Below are positions 47,137 to 55,989 of a stretch of 64,000 bases of DNA, piece by piece. Below the pieces are notes generated by a model, which saw only the letters and a program-made list of their open reading frames with translations, had not been told where the DNA came from and made no database searches. The stretch comes from JAXGPL01 sp040766985 (GTDB taxonomy: Bacteria > Bacillota > Sulfobacillia > JAUYEG01). The position numbers and the translations under genes were made by a program. Position 1 is the stretch's first letter. Each line of letters opens with the position of its first letter. The stretch spans positions 1-64,000 of the forward strand of contig JAXGPL010000002.1 of NCBI GenBank assembly GCA_040766985.1, in the 5' to 3' direction.

Positions 47137-48542
47137 TGGCCCCGCGGCGGCGTCAGACGGCCCGAGGAAGAGGCGGCACAGCCGCCCGGACCCGGGTGGG
47201 CTCGGCGCGGTCGTCATCCTCGCCCGGCGGACGGTCGCGGTCGCGCCCGCCGCGCGGCGCTCGGAACTTGCCTTCCGCGGCACGACGGCCCCGCCGAAGG
47301 AAACCGACGCTCCTCGGCCGGGTCCGCTCCTACCTCCTGACCATCCTCGCGATCGCCGTGCTCGGGGCTCTCGGGTTCGCTCTGGCCAGGGCAGCGGGGC
47401 TGTCGCCCGTCGGCCTGGACCTCTCGGTTCTTGCCACATGGGGAACAATTGAGAACAGGGTAGGCGGCAGGGCTTTCCTTCTCCGTCAGGAAAGCCTGGT
47501 GGAGGCTCCGGTGGCCGGTACCGTTAGGGCCCAGGTGGCCGAAGGCGAACGGGTCCGACCGGGGCAGACCATCGTTGAGGTCGTGGACCTCGCCGGCGCC
47601 AGGGACATCGAAGCGCAGCGGCTTGTTGACCTCGACCGGCGGATCACTGCGGCGCAGGAGGCCGTCCAGGGGACGGCCCCGCAGACCCGCGGGCTGCTGA
47701 GCGGGCACGGGAGGACTATCGCGAGGCATTGGCGGGTCTGGGGCGGGTCATCCTCGGCGGCCGGACTTCGGCTTTTTCCGCTGCGTGGGACCGCTTGGCC
47801 GGCGCAGCGCGTTCCCGGGCCGCCGCGGAGAAGCGTGTCGCAAGCCGCGAGCAGTCCCTGCAGGAGTTGCACGACCAGCGGGCTGGACTACTGGCGCAGT
47901 TGAGCTCAAGTGGGACGCAGGTGCTCAGTGAGGCGCAGGCTCTCGTGACCTTTGTAGTTGACGGGCTTGAGGGACGCGGTTTGGAGGACGTACTGCGGTC
48001 GGGGCAGGCCGAATTCCTCCGGTGGCGAGAGGAGCCGCGGTCACTCGCGGCCGGGAGCAGGGTCGACGCCGGTGACGATGTGTGCAAGCTCGTCAACCCC
48101 GACCGGGGGTGGCTGGCGATGATCGTGCCGGCGACGCGCCTTTCCGGCGTGGCCCAAGGCGACACCGTCGCCGCAAGGTTTCCAGGGCTGGGAGAGGCTA
48201 TGATCCGGGGGGCGATCGAGCACCTCGGACCTGTTGAGAAGAATGGTACCAGGATGGTCGTCGTCGCCACCGAAGGTGTTCTTGCCGTCCTGGCTAAGGG
48301 GCGGTGGTTTGATACGGAATTGCTGCTGATGAGCCGTAGCGGTGTCACTATCCCGCGGTCGGTGATCGTCAACCGCGAAGGCCAGGACGGAGGTATGCGT
48401 TCTTTCGCGGACGAGCGCTTACTTCCGGCCGGTGACGGTACTGGCTTCGGCAGGATCCGACGTGCTGGTTCAGGGCGTTGACGCCGGGACGGCGGTTGCG
48501 CGGTTTCCGTGGCTCTGGGCCCTGCTGGGGCGCGTCCGCTGA
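47136..48542 (+). CDS. HlyD-like membrane-anchored protein (three frameshifts)
   Basis: A very basic N-terminus (Arg-rich, about 60 residues), one membrane helix (LLTILAIAVLGALGFALARA), a first lipoyl-like half (LVEAPVAGTVRAQVAEGERV) and a helical hairpin (LDRRITAAQEAVQG; AEKRVASREQSLQELHDQRA), then a second half (AAGSRVDAGDDVCKLVNPDR) ending with SAGSDVLVQGVDAGTAVARF to TGA 48540-48542. Breaks near 47710, 48395 and 48420. The layout resembles periplasmic adaptors, but no transporter is adjacent. A role near the cell surface or septum is only a guess. Confidence 0.72.
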
Positions 48543-48583
48543 GGCGATTCGAACAGCGGGACGTCGAGGAGAATTCCGGTTTG

Positions 48584-49312
48584 ATGGTGAAAGAACAGGC
48601 CAAACCAGATATTGCTGCACGCTTGGCGGAAGTACGCGCCAAAGTCGCGGATGCGGCCGTCCAGTCCGGCCGGTCACCGGGCGATGTCACGATCGTCGGC
48701 GTGACCAAGGGGGTCCCCGTGGACCGTATCCAGGCGGCGTGCGAGCTTGGACTACGCGACCTGGGCGAGAACCGCGTCCAGGAGTGGCTGACAAAAGTCT
48801 CCCGGATGGGGCAGGGTCCGCGATGGCACTTCATCGGGACGCTCCAGACCAATAAGGTCCGCTACCTGGGGCGGGGGATCAAGGTCCTCCATTCGCTGGA
48901 CCGGGAGGCTCTTCTGGCGGCGGTCGGCCGGGTTTGGGTTCGTTGGGCAGAGGCCGTGGCGCACGGTGCGGACGGCGATGGGCCTCGCTGCCTGGTTCAG
49001 GTCAACGTTTCGGGGAGGAGACCAAGGCCGGGCTCGCGCCGGACCGGGTGTATGACTTCGTCGCACCGGCCGTCGAAGCGGGCCTGGTCCGGATAGACGG
49101 CCTGGATGACGATCGCGCCGTACGCCACCGACCCCGGCGAGATCCGCTGGGTATTTGCGGCCCTCCGGGATCTACGTGACAGGCTGGAGCGCCGCCTTGG
49201 GGTGAAGCTGCCCCACCTGAGCATGGGGATGAGCGGCGATTACGAGGAAGCGGTGCGGGAGGGAGCCACCCTCGTCCGTATCGGCACTGCGATTTTCGGC
49301 CCAAGGGGTTAG
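48584..49312 (+). CDS. Pyridoxal phosphate homeostasis protein YggS/YlmE (two frameshifts)
   Basis: Alanine racemase-like barrel: IAARLAEVRAKVADAAVQSG, TIVGVTKGVPVDRI (PLP lysine), DLGENRVQEWL, WHFIGTLQTNKVRYL, VQVNVSG, then in a second frame EETKAGLAPDRVYDFV, and in a third MTIAPYATDPGEIRWVFAAL to LSMGMSGDYEEAV and RIGTAIFG. Breaks near 49015 and 49105. Joined length about 240 aa. YggS binds PLP and controls its free level; in Firmicutes it sits in front of sepF. TTG 48581 is an alternative start. Confidence 0.85.
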
Positions 49313-49323
49313 GGGGGATTGGT

Positions 49324-49782
49324 TTGGCAAAGGGCTTTTTCGGCAAAGTGCTTTCCATAATCGGCCTTGAATCCGAAGAAGACGCGTTGCCTGAAGAAGA
49401 GATGGCTATGGAGGAAGACGCTGAGGAGGAAGTGGCAGCGACTGCGGAGGGCTCGCGCCGGCGCGGCAGTATCGTCGCGATCGCCCAGCCCAAGGCGATG
49501 CGGATGGTCGTCGTGGAGCCTGCGGCGTTCGACGAGGTGCAGGCGATTGCGCTTAACCTGCGCAACCGGCGTCCGGTCATCGTCAACCTCGAACGCACCG
49601 ACCGGGAGGTCGCCCGGCGGATCGTCGACTTCCTGTCGGGCGCGACGTACGCCCTGGGTGGCGCGATGCAGCGCGTCGGTGGGGCCATTTTCCTGTTCGC
49701 GCCCCAGAATGTCGATGTCGCGGCGCAAAGCCGCGAGTTCGGTGGGGAGGATATATCGGGTTCCGTTTGGCCGCCAAAGTAG
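49324..49782 (+). CDS. sepF: Cell division protein SepF
   Basis: A 152-residue protein. The N-terminal amphipathic segment (KGFFGKVLSIIGLE) is the lipid-binding helix; an acidic linker follows; the SepF domain has PAAFDEVQAIALNLRNRRP, VIVNLERTDREVARRIVDFL and YALGGAMQRVGGAIFLFAP. SepF tethers FtsZ to the membrane and can replace FtsA, which is not in this cluster. TTG 49324 follows AGGGGGGA. Confidence 0.93.
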   Translation: MAKGFFGKVLSIIGLESEEDALPEEEMAMEEDAEEEVAATAEGSRRRGSIVAIAQPKAMRMVVVEPAAFDEVQAIALNLRNRRPVIVNLERTDREVARRIVDFLSGATYALGGAMQRVGGAIFLFAPQNVDVAAQSREFGGEDISGSVWPPK

Positions 49783-49794
49783 GAGGGATGCCAT

Positions 49795-50382
49795 TTGCCG
49801 CTGACGCCGCTTGACATCCAGAACAAAGAGTTCCGCCGCGCCCTGCGGGGGTACAACGAGCAGGACGTCGACGAGTTCCTGGACGAGATCGTGCGCGATT
49901 TCGAAGGCCTGGTTCGTGAGAGCGCCTCGCTTCGAGAGCAGATCGGCCGGCTCGAAGAGCGCCTGTCGCAGTACACCGAGATCGAGGACGTCCTGAAGCG
50001 CACCCTGATCAGCGCTGAAGAAGCCGCGGGCGAGATGCGCACGGCCGCCCGCAAGGACGCGGACTTGACCGTACGCGAGGCCAAAGAGCAGGCACGTAAG
50101 GAGATCGAGGCCGCCCGCCACGAGTGCGCGGCCGCCCGTGAAGACCTGGCTCGCATCAGGCAGGAGTACCGCAATTTCCTCGCCCGGATTAAGGGAGAGC
50201 TCAAGGGCCAGTTGGAGGCCGTCGAATCGCTAACCCAAGAAGAGCTTGAGTCGTCCCGGGAGTCCGAGGCCCCTTGGGAGCCCGCGCCGCCGGAGCAGGC
50301 CGCGGTAGCCTTACCTGCGCCTGGACCGGTTCAGGAGGCAGTGCCGGAGGCAGAGCCGGGCGCTGAGTCGACGCAGCCGTGA
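49795..50382 (+). CDS. divIVA: DivIVA-domain cell division protein
   Basis: A 195-residue coiled-coil protein. The DivIVA N-terminal domain is clear: LTPLDIQNKEFRRALRGYNE and QDVDEFLDEIVRDFEGLV; two coiled coils follow and the C-terminus is Pro/Glu-rich and probably unstructured. DivIVA senses negative membrane curvature and places pole and septum factors. TTG 49795 after GGAGGGATGCCA. ylmG and ylmH, often between sepF and divIVA, are missing. The end overlaps yggU as GTGA. Confidence 0.93.
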   Translation: MPLTPLDIQNKEFRRALRGYNEQDVDEFLDEIVRDFEGLVRESASLREQIGRLEERLSQYTEIEDVLKRTLISAEEAAGEMRTAARKDADLTVREAKEQARKEIEAARHECAAAREDLARIRQEYRNFLARIKGELKGQLEAVESLTQEELESSRESEAPWEPAPPEQAAVALPAPGPVQEAVPEAEPGAESTQP

Positions 50383-50722
50383 GCGCCAAGACACCGTCCC
50401 AGTCGCAACTCCAGGTCCGCGAGAGGCCCGGCGGAGTGGTCTTCTCGGTGCGCGTCCAGCCCAAGTCTTCGCGCGACGAGTTGACCGCGATCCGCGACGG
50501 CGTCCTCTGGGTCAGGGTAACGGCCCCACCGGTGGGGGCAAGGCCAACGCGGCCGTCGTCGAGTTTCTGGCCGCCAAGCTTGATGTGCCCCGCGCGTCCG
50601 TAGCGCTGACCGGGGGAGCGCGTTCGCACACCAAGACGATTCAGGTCAGCGGCATTACGCCGGCGGACCTTGCCGCTGCCGTGGAAGCAGCCCTGACCGG
50701 CGGGAAGAAGGAGTCCGAATGA
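50379..50722 (+). CDS. DUF167 protein YggU (one frameshift)
   Basis: Small DUF167 protein: GGVVFSVRVQPKSSRDELTA and VLWVRVTAPPVG in the first frame, then GKANAAVVEFLAAKLDVPRA and LTGGARSHTKTIQVSG in the next, ending TGA 50720-50722. The break at about 50535 is one G lost from a run (VGG-KANAA needs one more G). Joined length about 114 aa. Function of the family is unknown. The stop overlaps the racemase start as ATGA. Confidence 0.82.
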
Positions 50723-51429
50723 GGCGCAAGACGGTAGGAATCCTCGGCGGGATGGGCCCCGAGGCCACGGGTGACCTGTTCCTCAAGATCGTCCGCGCAA
50801 CCCCGGCGGAACGCGATCAGGATCACCTGCGGATCATCGTGGACAGCATCCCGCAGATCCCGGACCGGACCGCGGCGATCCTCGGCGAAGCCCAGGACCC
50901 CGGGCCGGTGCTCGAAGCGGCGGCCCGCCGCCTTGAGAACTGGGGCGCGGAACTGATCGTCATCCCCTGTAACACGGCGCATTACTACCACGGGCGCGTT
51001 GCGGCGGCCGTCCGCATTCCCGTGCTAAACATCATGGAGGCTACCGCTCTCTCGATCAAGAGGCATCATCCGGCGGTCAGCGCCGTGGGCGTGCTCGCCT
51101 CAACGGGAACCCTCAACACGGGCCTTTACCGGGACGCTCTGGCGCGGCACGGCTTAGCCGAGGTTGTCCCGTCCCCCGCGGCCCAGGAACTGGTGATGCG
51201 CGGCATCTACGGCGTCAAGGCCGGCAGGCACGGCGAGCCCAAGCAACTGCTCAAGCAGGCGGCGGCGGACCTGATCGGGCGCGGAGCGCAGGCCATCGTC
51301 GCCGGCTGTACCGAAGTACCGATTGCGCTCGCCCCGGAAGACATCGCGGTACCGTATGTGGATGCTACCCTTGCCCTGGCTCAGAATGCCGTCGTGGTGG
51401 CCATGGGTGACGCCGAGGAGGCCGAATGA
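50719..51429 (+). CDS. Aspartate/glutamate racemase family protein
   Basis: A 236-residue protein with the two-cysteine active site of PLP-independent racemases: VIPCNTAHYYHGRV (first Cys) and IVAGCTEVPIAL (second Cys), plus the N-terminal GILGGMGPEATGDLFLKIV typical of aspartate racemase. It could provide D-aspartate or D-glutamate; MurI-type glutamate racemases look different at the N-terminus, so aspartate racemase is favoured. It is coupled to yggU and followed by an amidohydrolase. Confidence 0.87.
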   Translation: MRRKTVGILGGMGPEATGDLFLKIVRATPAERDQDHLRIIVDSIPQIPDRTAAILGEAQDPGPVLEAAARRLENWGAELIVIPCNTAHYYHGRVAAAVRIPVLNIMEATALSIKRHHPAVSAVGVLASTGTLNTGLYRDALARHGLAEVVPSPAAQELVMRGIYGVKAGRHGEPKQLLKQAAADLIGRGAQAIVAGCTEVPIALAPEDIAVPYVDATLALAQNAVVVAMGDAEEAE

Positions 51430-51433
51430 CCTG

Positions 51434-53056
51434 TTGAGCATAGACCCCGGAGCAAGGCGCCTCTTTGTTTACGGTGGGCAGATCACCACCCTGGACCCCG
51501 TCGATCCGCACCCGGAGGCGATGGTCGTCGAGGATGGCCGTGTCGTCGCCCTCGGCGCGAGGGATAGTCTGGCCGCCCGGTGGGGCGGCGAGGGGGAGCG
51601 GCTTGACCTCCGGGGCAGGGCACTCGTGCCCGGATTCACCGATAGCCACCTCCACTTGCTCTCATACGGCCTAGTGCTGGAGCAGCTTCAGCTGTCGGGG
51701 GTGACCTGTCTCGCCGACCTGGTCACGCGCCTTGCAGAGCGGGCGCGGGACTGGCCCGAGGGCGAGTGGATCCTGGGGCGAGGTTGGGACCAGGACCTCT
51801 TCTCGGAGAAGCGGTACCCGACCCGGTACGACCTAGACCGGGCGGCGCCGGGGAGGCCGGTGTTGCTGGTCCGGTCGTGCGGCCACTGCAGCGTGGTCTC
51901 CAGCCCGGCTCTCGAACTGGCGCACATCACCGCGGCGACCCCCGACCCGCCTGGCGGGGCGATCGAGCGTGACCCCGCGACGGGCGAGCCGACCGGGGTG
52001 CTGCACGAACGCGCGGCGGGTCTCGTCCGCGACATCATTCCCGCGCCGAGCTACGAATCCAAACGGCGTGCCCTGGTTGCGGCGCTTCGCTTGGCCCTGT
52101 CGGCCGGCCTCACGGCATGTCACCCGGACGACGTACGCAACGCAGGCGATTTCACGACCGCCTGGCAACTCTACCGCGATGTGCTCGCCGAGACGGCGGG
52201 GCCACGCATCAGGGTTGAGGTTTCCGACTTTGCGCTGGACGAGATCCTGGCGACGGGTATGCGCACCGGCAGCGGCACGCCGCTGCTCTCGGTCGGGGCG
52301 ATCAAGTCCTTCGTCGACGGTTCTCTCGGCGCCCGCTCCGCAGCATTGACTGAGCCGTATTGCGACGGGCCGGGCTCAGGCATTCTGGTGCGGGAGCGCG
52401 CGGAGTTCATGGAAACCATCCGCCGCGCCCACAGCGCCGGTATGCAGGTGGCCATCCACGCGATCGGCGACCTTGGGGTCGACTGGGCCCTCGACGCGAT
52501 TGAGGGCGCCCAGGAGTACCGTCCCGGGCTTGCCCTCCGCCATCGCGTGGTTCACGCCCAGATCACCCGCCCCGATCAGTTGCCGCGTTTCGTGCGCCTT
52601 GGAGCCATGGCGGAGATCCAGCCCAAGTTCGTCACGACCGACAAGCTGTGGGTTGAGGCGCGGGTCGGCACCGAGCGTGCGCGGCACTCCTATTGCTGGT
52701 CGACCATGCTACGTTCGGGGGTCGCCTGCGCCGGCGGCTCCGACGGGCCTGTCGAGCCCCTGCACCCGCTGCTCGGCATCTACGCAGCCGTAACCCGCAG
52801 CGGCATGGACGGCGAGCCGGCTTGCGGCTGGCTTCCGGAAGAGCGCCTGACGGTGGACGATGCCCTGAGGCTCTTTGCCTTGGGCGGCGCCTACGCCGAG
52901 GGTGCGGAGTCATGGCGGGGTTCGCTATCGCCGGGCAAGGTGGCGGATTTTGTGGTCCTCGATCGGGCCCCGGACGCGGTCGAGCCGCACGCGATCAGGG
53001 ACATCAGTGTCGAAATGACCTACATCGACGGCCGGAGGGTCTTCGGCACGGTCTAG
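51434..53056 (+). CDS. YtcJ-like amidohydrolase
   Basis: About 540 residues of the metal-dependent amidohydrolase superfamily (amidohydrolase_3): LVPGFTDSHLHLLSYGL (HxH metal site), GAIKSFVDGSLGARSAAL, AIHAIGDLGVDWAL, RHRVVHAQITRPDQLPR, and the aspartate in CAGGSDGPVEPLHPL, with a closing KVADFVVLDRAPD. Relatives are called YtcJ or exoenzyme regulatory; the substrate is unknown. TTG 51434 lies 4 nt after the racemase stop. Confidence 0.85.
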   Translation: MSIDPGARRLFVYGGQITTLDPVDPHPEAMVVEDGRVVALGARDSLAARWGGEGERLDLRGRALVPGFTDSHLHLLSYGLVLEQLQLSGVTCLADLVTRLAERARDWPEGEWILGRGWDQDLFSEKRYPTRYDLDRAAPGRPVLLVRSCGHCSVVSSPALELAHITAATPDPPGGAIERDPATGEPTGVLHERAAGLVRDIIPAPSYESKRRALVAALRLALSAGLTACHPDDVRNAGDFTTAWQLYRDVLAETAGPRIRVEVSDFALDEILATGMRTGSGTPLLSVGAIKSFVDGSLGARSAALTEPYCDGPGSGILVRERAEFMETIRRAHSAGMQVAIHAIGDLGVDWALDAIEGAQEYRPGLALRHRVVHAQITRPDQLPRFVRLGAMAEIQPKFVTTDKLWVEARVGTERARHSYCWSTMLRSGVACAGGSDGPVEPLHPLLGIYAAVTRSGMDGEPACGWLPEERLTVDDALRLFALGGAYAEGAESWRGSLSPGKVADFVVLDRAPDAVEPHAIRDISVEMTYIDGRRVFGTV

Positions 53057-53063
53057 CGGCCGT

Positions 53064-53129
53064 CTCGCAACTACGTCCCACAACGACGTCCCGCAACGCG
53101 TCAGTAAGCGACGCCTGCAACGACGCGGC
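53064..53129 (+). repeat. Short imperfect direct repeats
   Basis: CGCAACTACGTCCC, ACAACGACGTCCC and GCAACGCGTC follow each other at about 53067-53102, and GCAACGACG recurs near 53117. They lie in the 153-nt gap before the DUF5665 gene. No function is recognised; the rest of the gap shows only a ribosome site (GGAGGAGCAGGCCC). Confidence 0.4.
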
Positions 53130-53209
53130 CGCGACGCCGCCTGGAGCGGGCGCGTGGCGAGGGGGCATGCTATCCTGGGGCGCACGCCCGGCCCCGGAGG
53201 AGCAGGCCC

Positions 53210-53545
53210 GTGAGCAATCCAAGAGAGACGTCCCGAAGCGGGCCGGACGGCACGTTCGATCGCCGGCACGACCGGCCGCTCGACCGCCGCCTGGTCAACA
53301 AACTCGCCGATGTCCTGGAACGGACCAGGATCGCCGAGTACGTCCAGTTGATGCAGGATCCCTTGCGTTTGATCTACCTGAGTTTCATCTCCGGCCTGGC
53401 TCGCGGGCTGGGGCTGGCGATCGGGTTCACGGTCCTGGGGGCTATCGTCATCTACGTCCTGCAGCGGCTCGTCCTGAACGTGCCCGCCCTCGCCAGGATC
53501 ATTGCGCAACTGATTGAGGCCGTCCGCAGCAACATGATCCGGTAG
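53210..53545 (+). CDS. DUF5665-type small membrane protein
   Basis: A 111-residue protein: polar, basic N-terminus, a helix (RLVNKLADVLERTRIAEYVQ), then one or two hydrophobic segments (FISGLARGLGLAIGFTVLGA; IVIYVLQRLVLNVP) and a short amphipathic tail. This matches the DUF5665 proteins of Firmicutes, which are uncharacterised. GTG 53210. lspA follows 18 nt later, so both are co-transcribed. Confidence 0.75.
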   Translation: MSNPRETSRSGPDGTFDRRHDRPLDRRLVNKLADVLERTRIAEYVQLMQDPLRLIYLSFISGLARGLGLAIGFTVLGAIVIYVLQRLVLNVPALARIIAQLIEAVRSNMIR

Positions 53546-53563
53546 ACGGCCGGGGGAGGACAC

Positions 53564-54025
53564 TTGCTGCTCACTCTGCTGACCTACCTAGGCGTTGCGG
53601 CTCTTGACCGCGGCACCAAGCTGCTCGCCCTGGGCGCGCTTACGCCTGGCGTCAGCGCACCGGTGACCCGTTTCCTTGACCTCACACTGGTATTCAACAA
53701 GGGTGCTGCGTTCGGTATGTTCCCGACCTTCGGCCCGGCCCTCGCCGTCTTTCGGGGCGCGGTCGCAGTCGGCGTCCTGTTGCTTGCCGCGCGGCTCCAG
53801 CGTGAGGGAAGGATCGTGCTGGTCTCGCTCGGGCTGGTCGGCGGAGGCGCCCTTGGCAACCTCATCGACTACCTCGCCTACCGGCACGTTGTGGACTTTC
53901 TGGATTTCAAATTCTGGCCGGTGTTCAATGTGGCGGATGCGGCCGTAGTTGTCGGCGGGATCTACCTCGCCGCCCGCCTCATACTTGTCGAGAGAAACCG
54001 CCATGAAGCCGGCGCGCCCCGGTGA
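53564..54025 (+). CDS. lspA: Lipoprotein signal peptidase
   Basis: A 153-residue membrane protein with four helices. Motifs: LVFNKGAAFGMF, GGGALGNLIDYLAYRHVVDF with the first catalytic aspartate region, and FNVADAAVVVGGIYL with the second. It cleaves the signal peptide of diacylglyceryl prolipoproteins. After GNLID most relatives have arginine where this has tyrosine. The N-terminus begins directly with the first helix at TTG 53564. It overlaps rluD by 23 nt. Confidence 0.88.
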   Translation: MLLTLLTYLGVAALDRGTKLLALGALTPGVSAPVTRFLDLTLVFNKGAAFGMFPTFGPALAVFRGAVAVGVLLLAARLQREGRIVLVSLGLVGGGALGNLIDYLAYRHVVDFLDFKFWPVFNVADAAVVVGGIYLAARLILVERNRHEAGAPR

Positions 54026-55160
54026 GCCGGTCCCCTCGGCCGACGCACCCCTTTACCGTGTGGTTGCCGACGATCGCGCATCCGGCGAACGCCTGGATGT
54101 CTTCCTTGCCAGGGTGTTGCCTATTGTGGCCGGGTCAGGCGCGGCCATCACCCGCTCGCAGGTCCAGCGCCTGCTGCATGAAGGGGCGGTTGCCGCCGTG
54201 CCTGCGGCAGCCGGTGGGGGTGGGCGCGGCGGCGGGGGGCACGCCGGCGTCCCTGCCGCGGAGGGCCGCAACCAGACTCTGCGCGCTTCGGACAGAGTCA
54301 GGGCAGGGCAGGAGTTTGAGATCCGGCTTCCGCCGCCCCCTGCCGCGACCGCCGAGCCGGAGCCGATCCCGCTCGACGTCGTCTACGAAGACCGGTACCT
54401 GATCGTCGTGAACAAGCCGCGCGGAATGGTCGTGCATCCGGCGGCGGGGCACAAGACGGGAACCCTCGTTAACGCATTGCTGGCGTGGTGCCCCGAGCTG
54501 CGGGGAGACGCGGACCCGTTGCGCCCGGGAATCGTCCACCGCCTCGACCGGGACACCACGGGCCTCATCGTGGCGGCCAAGGATGCCGCGACCCGGCTTG
54601 GCCTGCAGCGGCTGATCAAGCGGCGGGAGTTCGACAAAACATACCTGGCCCTGGTCCACGGCGAAATGCCTGCCGCGGAGGGCCGGATCGAAGCCAACAT
54701 CGGCCGGAGCCCAAAGGACCGCAAGAAGATGGCCGTCCTGGCCGAGGGAGGCCGCACGGCCCTGACCTTTTGGCGGGCCGTGACTTCATTCGGCGCCGTC
54801 ACGCTGCTCGAGGTCGGCCTCCACACCGGCCGGACGCACCAGATCCGCGTGCACCTCGCGCACCTTGGTCATCCCGTCGTCGGCGACACCGTCTACGGGC
54901 GGGGAAAGGGCGGTCGTGAGACGGCCGGCGTCTTGGGCGGCGGCATGGGCGGCGCCGGCGATTCCAGGGCGGTGACTGCCGCAATCGCGAAGCTCAATGG
55001 GCAGGCCCTTCATGCTTGGCGGTTGGGGTTTGTTCATCCCACCACGGGTCTCAGGTTGGACCTTGAGGCCCCTCTGCCGCCGGACTTCGCCGCAGCGCTC
55101 ACGGATCTATACGCTGCGGCCAGCGACAGGCCGCCGGAGCAGCTTTGTGAGTTCCGCTGA
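54003..55160 (+). CDS. RluA/RluD-family pseudouridine synthase
   Basis: About 385 residues: an S4-like domain (ERLDVFLARVLPIV; ITRSQVQRLLHEGAV) with a Gly/Ala-rich insert, and the catalytic domain with HRLDRDTTGLIVAAKD (catalytic aspartate), LIVVNKPRGMVVHPA, HTGRTHQIRVHLAHLGHPVV and ALHAWRLGFVHP. It makes pseudouridine in 23S rRNA (RluD type). An additional Gly-rich insertion at about residues 300-325 is unusual. ATG 54003 lies inside the end of lspA. Confidence 0.9.
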   Translation: MKPARPGEPVPSADAPLYRVVADDRASGERLDVFLARVLPIVAGSGAAITRSQVQRLLHEGAVAAVPAAAGGGGRGGGGHAGVPAAEGRNQTLRASDRVRAGQEFEIRLPPPPAATAEPEPIPLDVVYEDRYLIVVNKPRGMVVHPAAGHKTGTLVNALLAWCPELRGDADPLRPGIVHRLDRDTTGLIVAAKDAATRLGLQRLIKRREFDKTYLALVHGEMPAAEGRIEANIGRSPKDRKKMAVLAEGGRTALTFWRAVTSFGAVTLLEVGLHTGRTHQIRVHLAHLGHPVVGDTVYGRGKGGRETAGVLGGGMGGAGDSRAVTAAIAKLNGQALHAWRLGFVHPTTGLRLDLEAPLPPDFAAALTDLYAAASDRPPEQLCEFR

Positions 55161-55207
55161 CGGCGTACGGCCGCGCGGGCGCAACGAGCTTCACGGGCGC
55201 GGCGAGC

Positions 55208-55236
55208 TTTACGATACGGCTTACGGGCAGTATACT
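55208..55236 (+). promoter_or_regulatory. Sigma-A promoter of the pyr operon
   Basis: TTTACG (55208-55213), 17-nt spacer, TATACT (55231-55236). The transcript would start near 55243, 20 nt before the PyrR-binding element. Confidence 0.65.
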
Positions 55237-55262
55237 GAGCAAGAACGAAGATCCCGGGCCTA

Positions 55263-55296
55263 ACCTTTAAGGCTAGTTCGGTGAGGCTAGCAAGGA
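55263..55296 (+). promoter_or_regulatory. pyrR: PyrR-binding (anti-antiterminator) element in the pyr leader
   Basis: The leader has CTTTAAGGCTAGTTCGG followed by TGAGGCTAGCAAGGAG, which matches the known PyrR RNA site (CAGTCCAGAGAGGCTGAGAAGG type). The two GGCTAG copies flank the loop. PyrR with UMP should bind here and favour the terminator at 55343. Confidence 0.75.
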
Positions 55297-55342
55297 GCGT
55301 ATCCGGTGAGCAATCCGCTGGCACGTGCATATTCAGATAGCG

Positions 55343-55379
55343 GACCCCCAAGCCATGGGGCTTGGGGGTCTTTCTTTTT
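55343..55379 (+). terminator. Rho-independent attenuator of the pyr operon
   Basis: A perfect 12-bp stem GACCCCCAAGCC / GGCTTGGGGGTC with loop ATGG, followed by TTTCTTTTT. It lies between the PyrR-binding element and pyrR, 43 nt before the pyrR start: the textbook place for PyrR-controlled attenuation. This is the best terminator in the window. Confidence 0.9.
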
Positions 55380-55421
55380 GCGCGCCGGCCGGACAAGCCC
55401 GGGCGGCCCGAGGCGGGGGTG

Positions 55422-55989
55422 ATGACCGTGGGGATTGAAATCAAAGCCAGCATCATGGACAGGGAAGCCATCCGCAGGGCGCTTTTCAGGATTGCACACG
55501 AGATTATCGAGCGCAATCAGGGTGTCGACGGGGTGGTTCTCGTCGGCATCAGGCGCCGAGGGCACCGCTGGCAGCCCGGCTGCGAGGATCATCAAGGAAA
55601 TCGAGGGCAAGGATATCCAGCTCGGCATCCTGGATATCACGCTCTATCGCGACGACCTGACGTCGCGGCTGGACCAGCCGCTGGTCCGCAGCACCGAGGT
55701 GCCCTTCACCTTACGCGGCGTCAAGGTTGTCCTGGTCGACGATGTCCTCTACACCGGCCGAACGGTCCGGGCGGCGATGGACGCGCTGATGGACCTTGGC
55801 CGACCGCAATCCATCCAGCTCGCTGTACTGGTTGACCGCGGGCACCGCGAGTTGCCGATCCGGGCCGACTACGTCGGCAAGAACGTACCCACCTCACGCC
55901 GGGAAATCGTCAGCGTCCGCGTCGACGAACTCGACGGCGAGGATGCGGTCGTCATCGAGGAGCTCAACGGGTCGGAGGGGGCCAAATGA
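55422..55989 (+). CDS. pyrR: PyrR bifunctional regulator / uracil phosphoribosyltransferase (one frameshift)
   Basis: ATG 55422 starts a PyrR sequence: IMDREAIRRALFRIAHEIIE, NQGVDGVVLVGIRRRG. The frame changes near 55557 and continues AARIIKEIEGKDIQLGILDI, TLYRDDLTSRLDQP, the PRPP loop VVLVDDVLYTGRTVRAAMDA and RADYVGKNVPTSRREIV. The switch equals one gained or two lost bases. Joined length about 189 aa. PyrR binds the leader RNA in the presence of UMP and stops transcription of the operon. Overlaps pyrB as ATGA. Confidence 0.9.

Noticed and set aside
47137..47452. Long C-terminal tail of the class V aminotransferase frame
   Set aside because: It overlaps the HlyD-like gene in another frame and arises from a frameshift; the family end lies at 47136.
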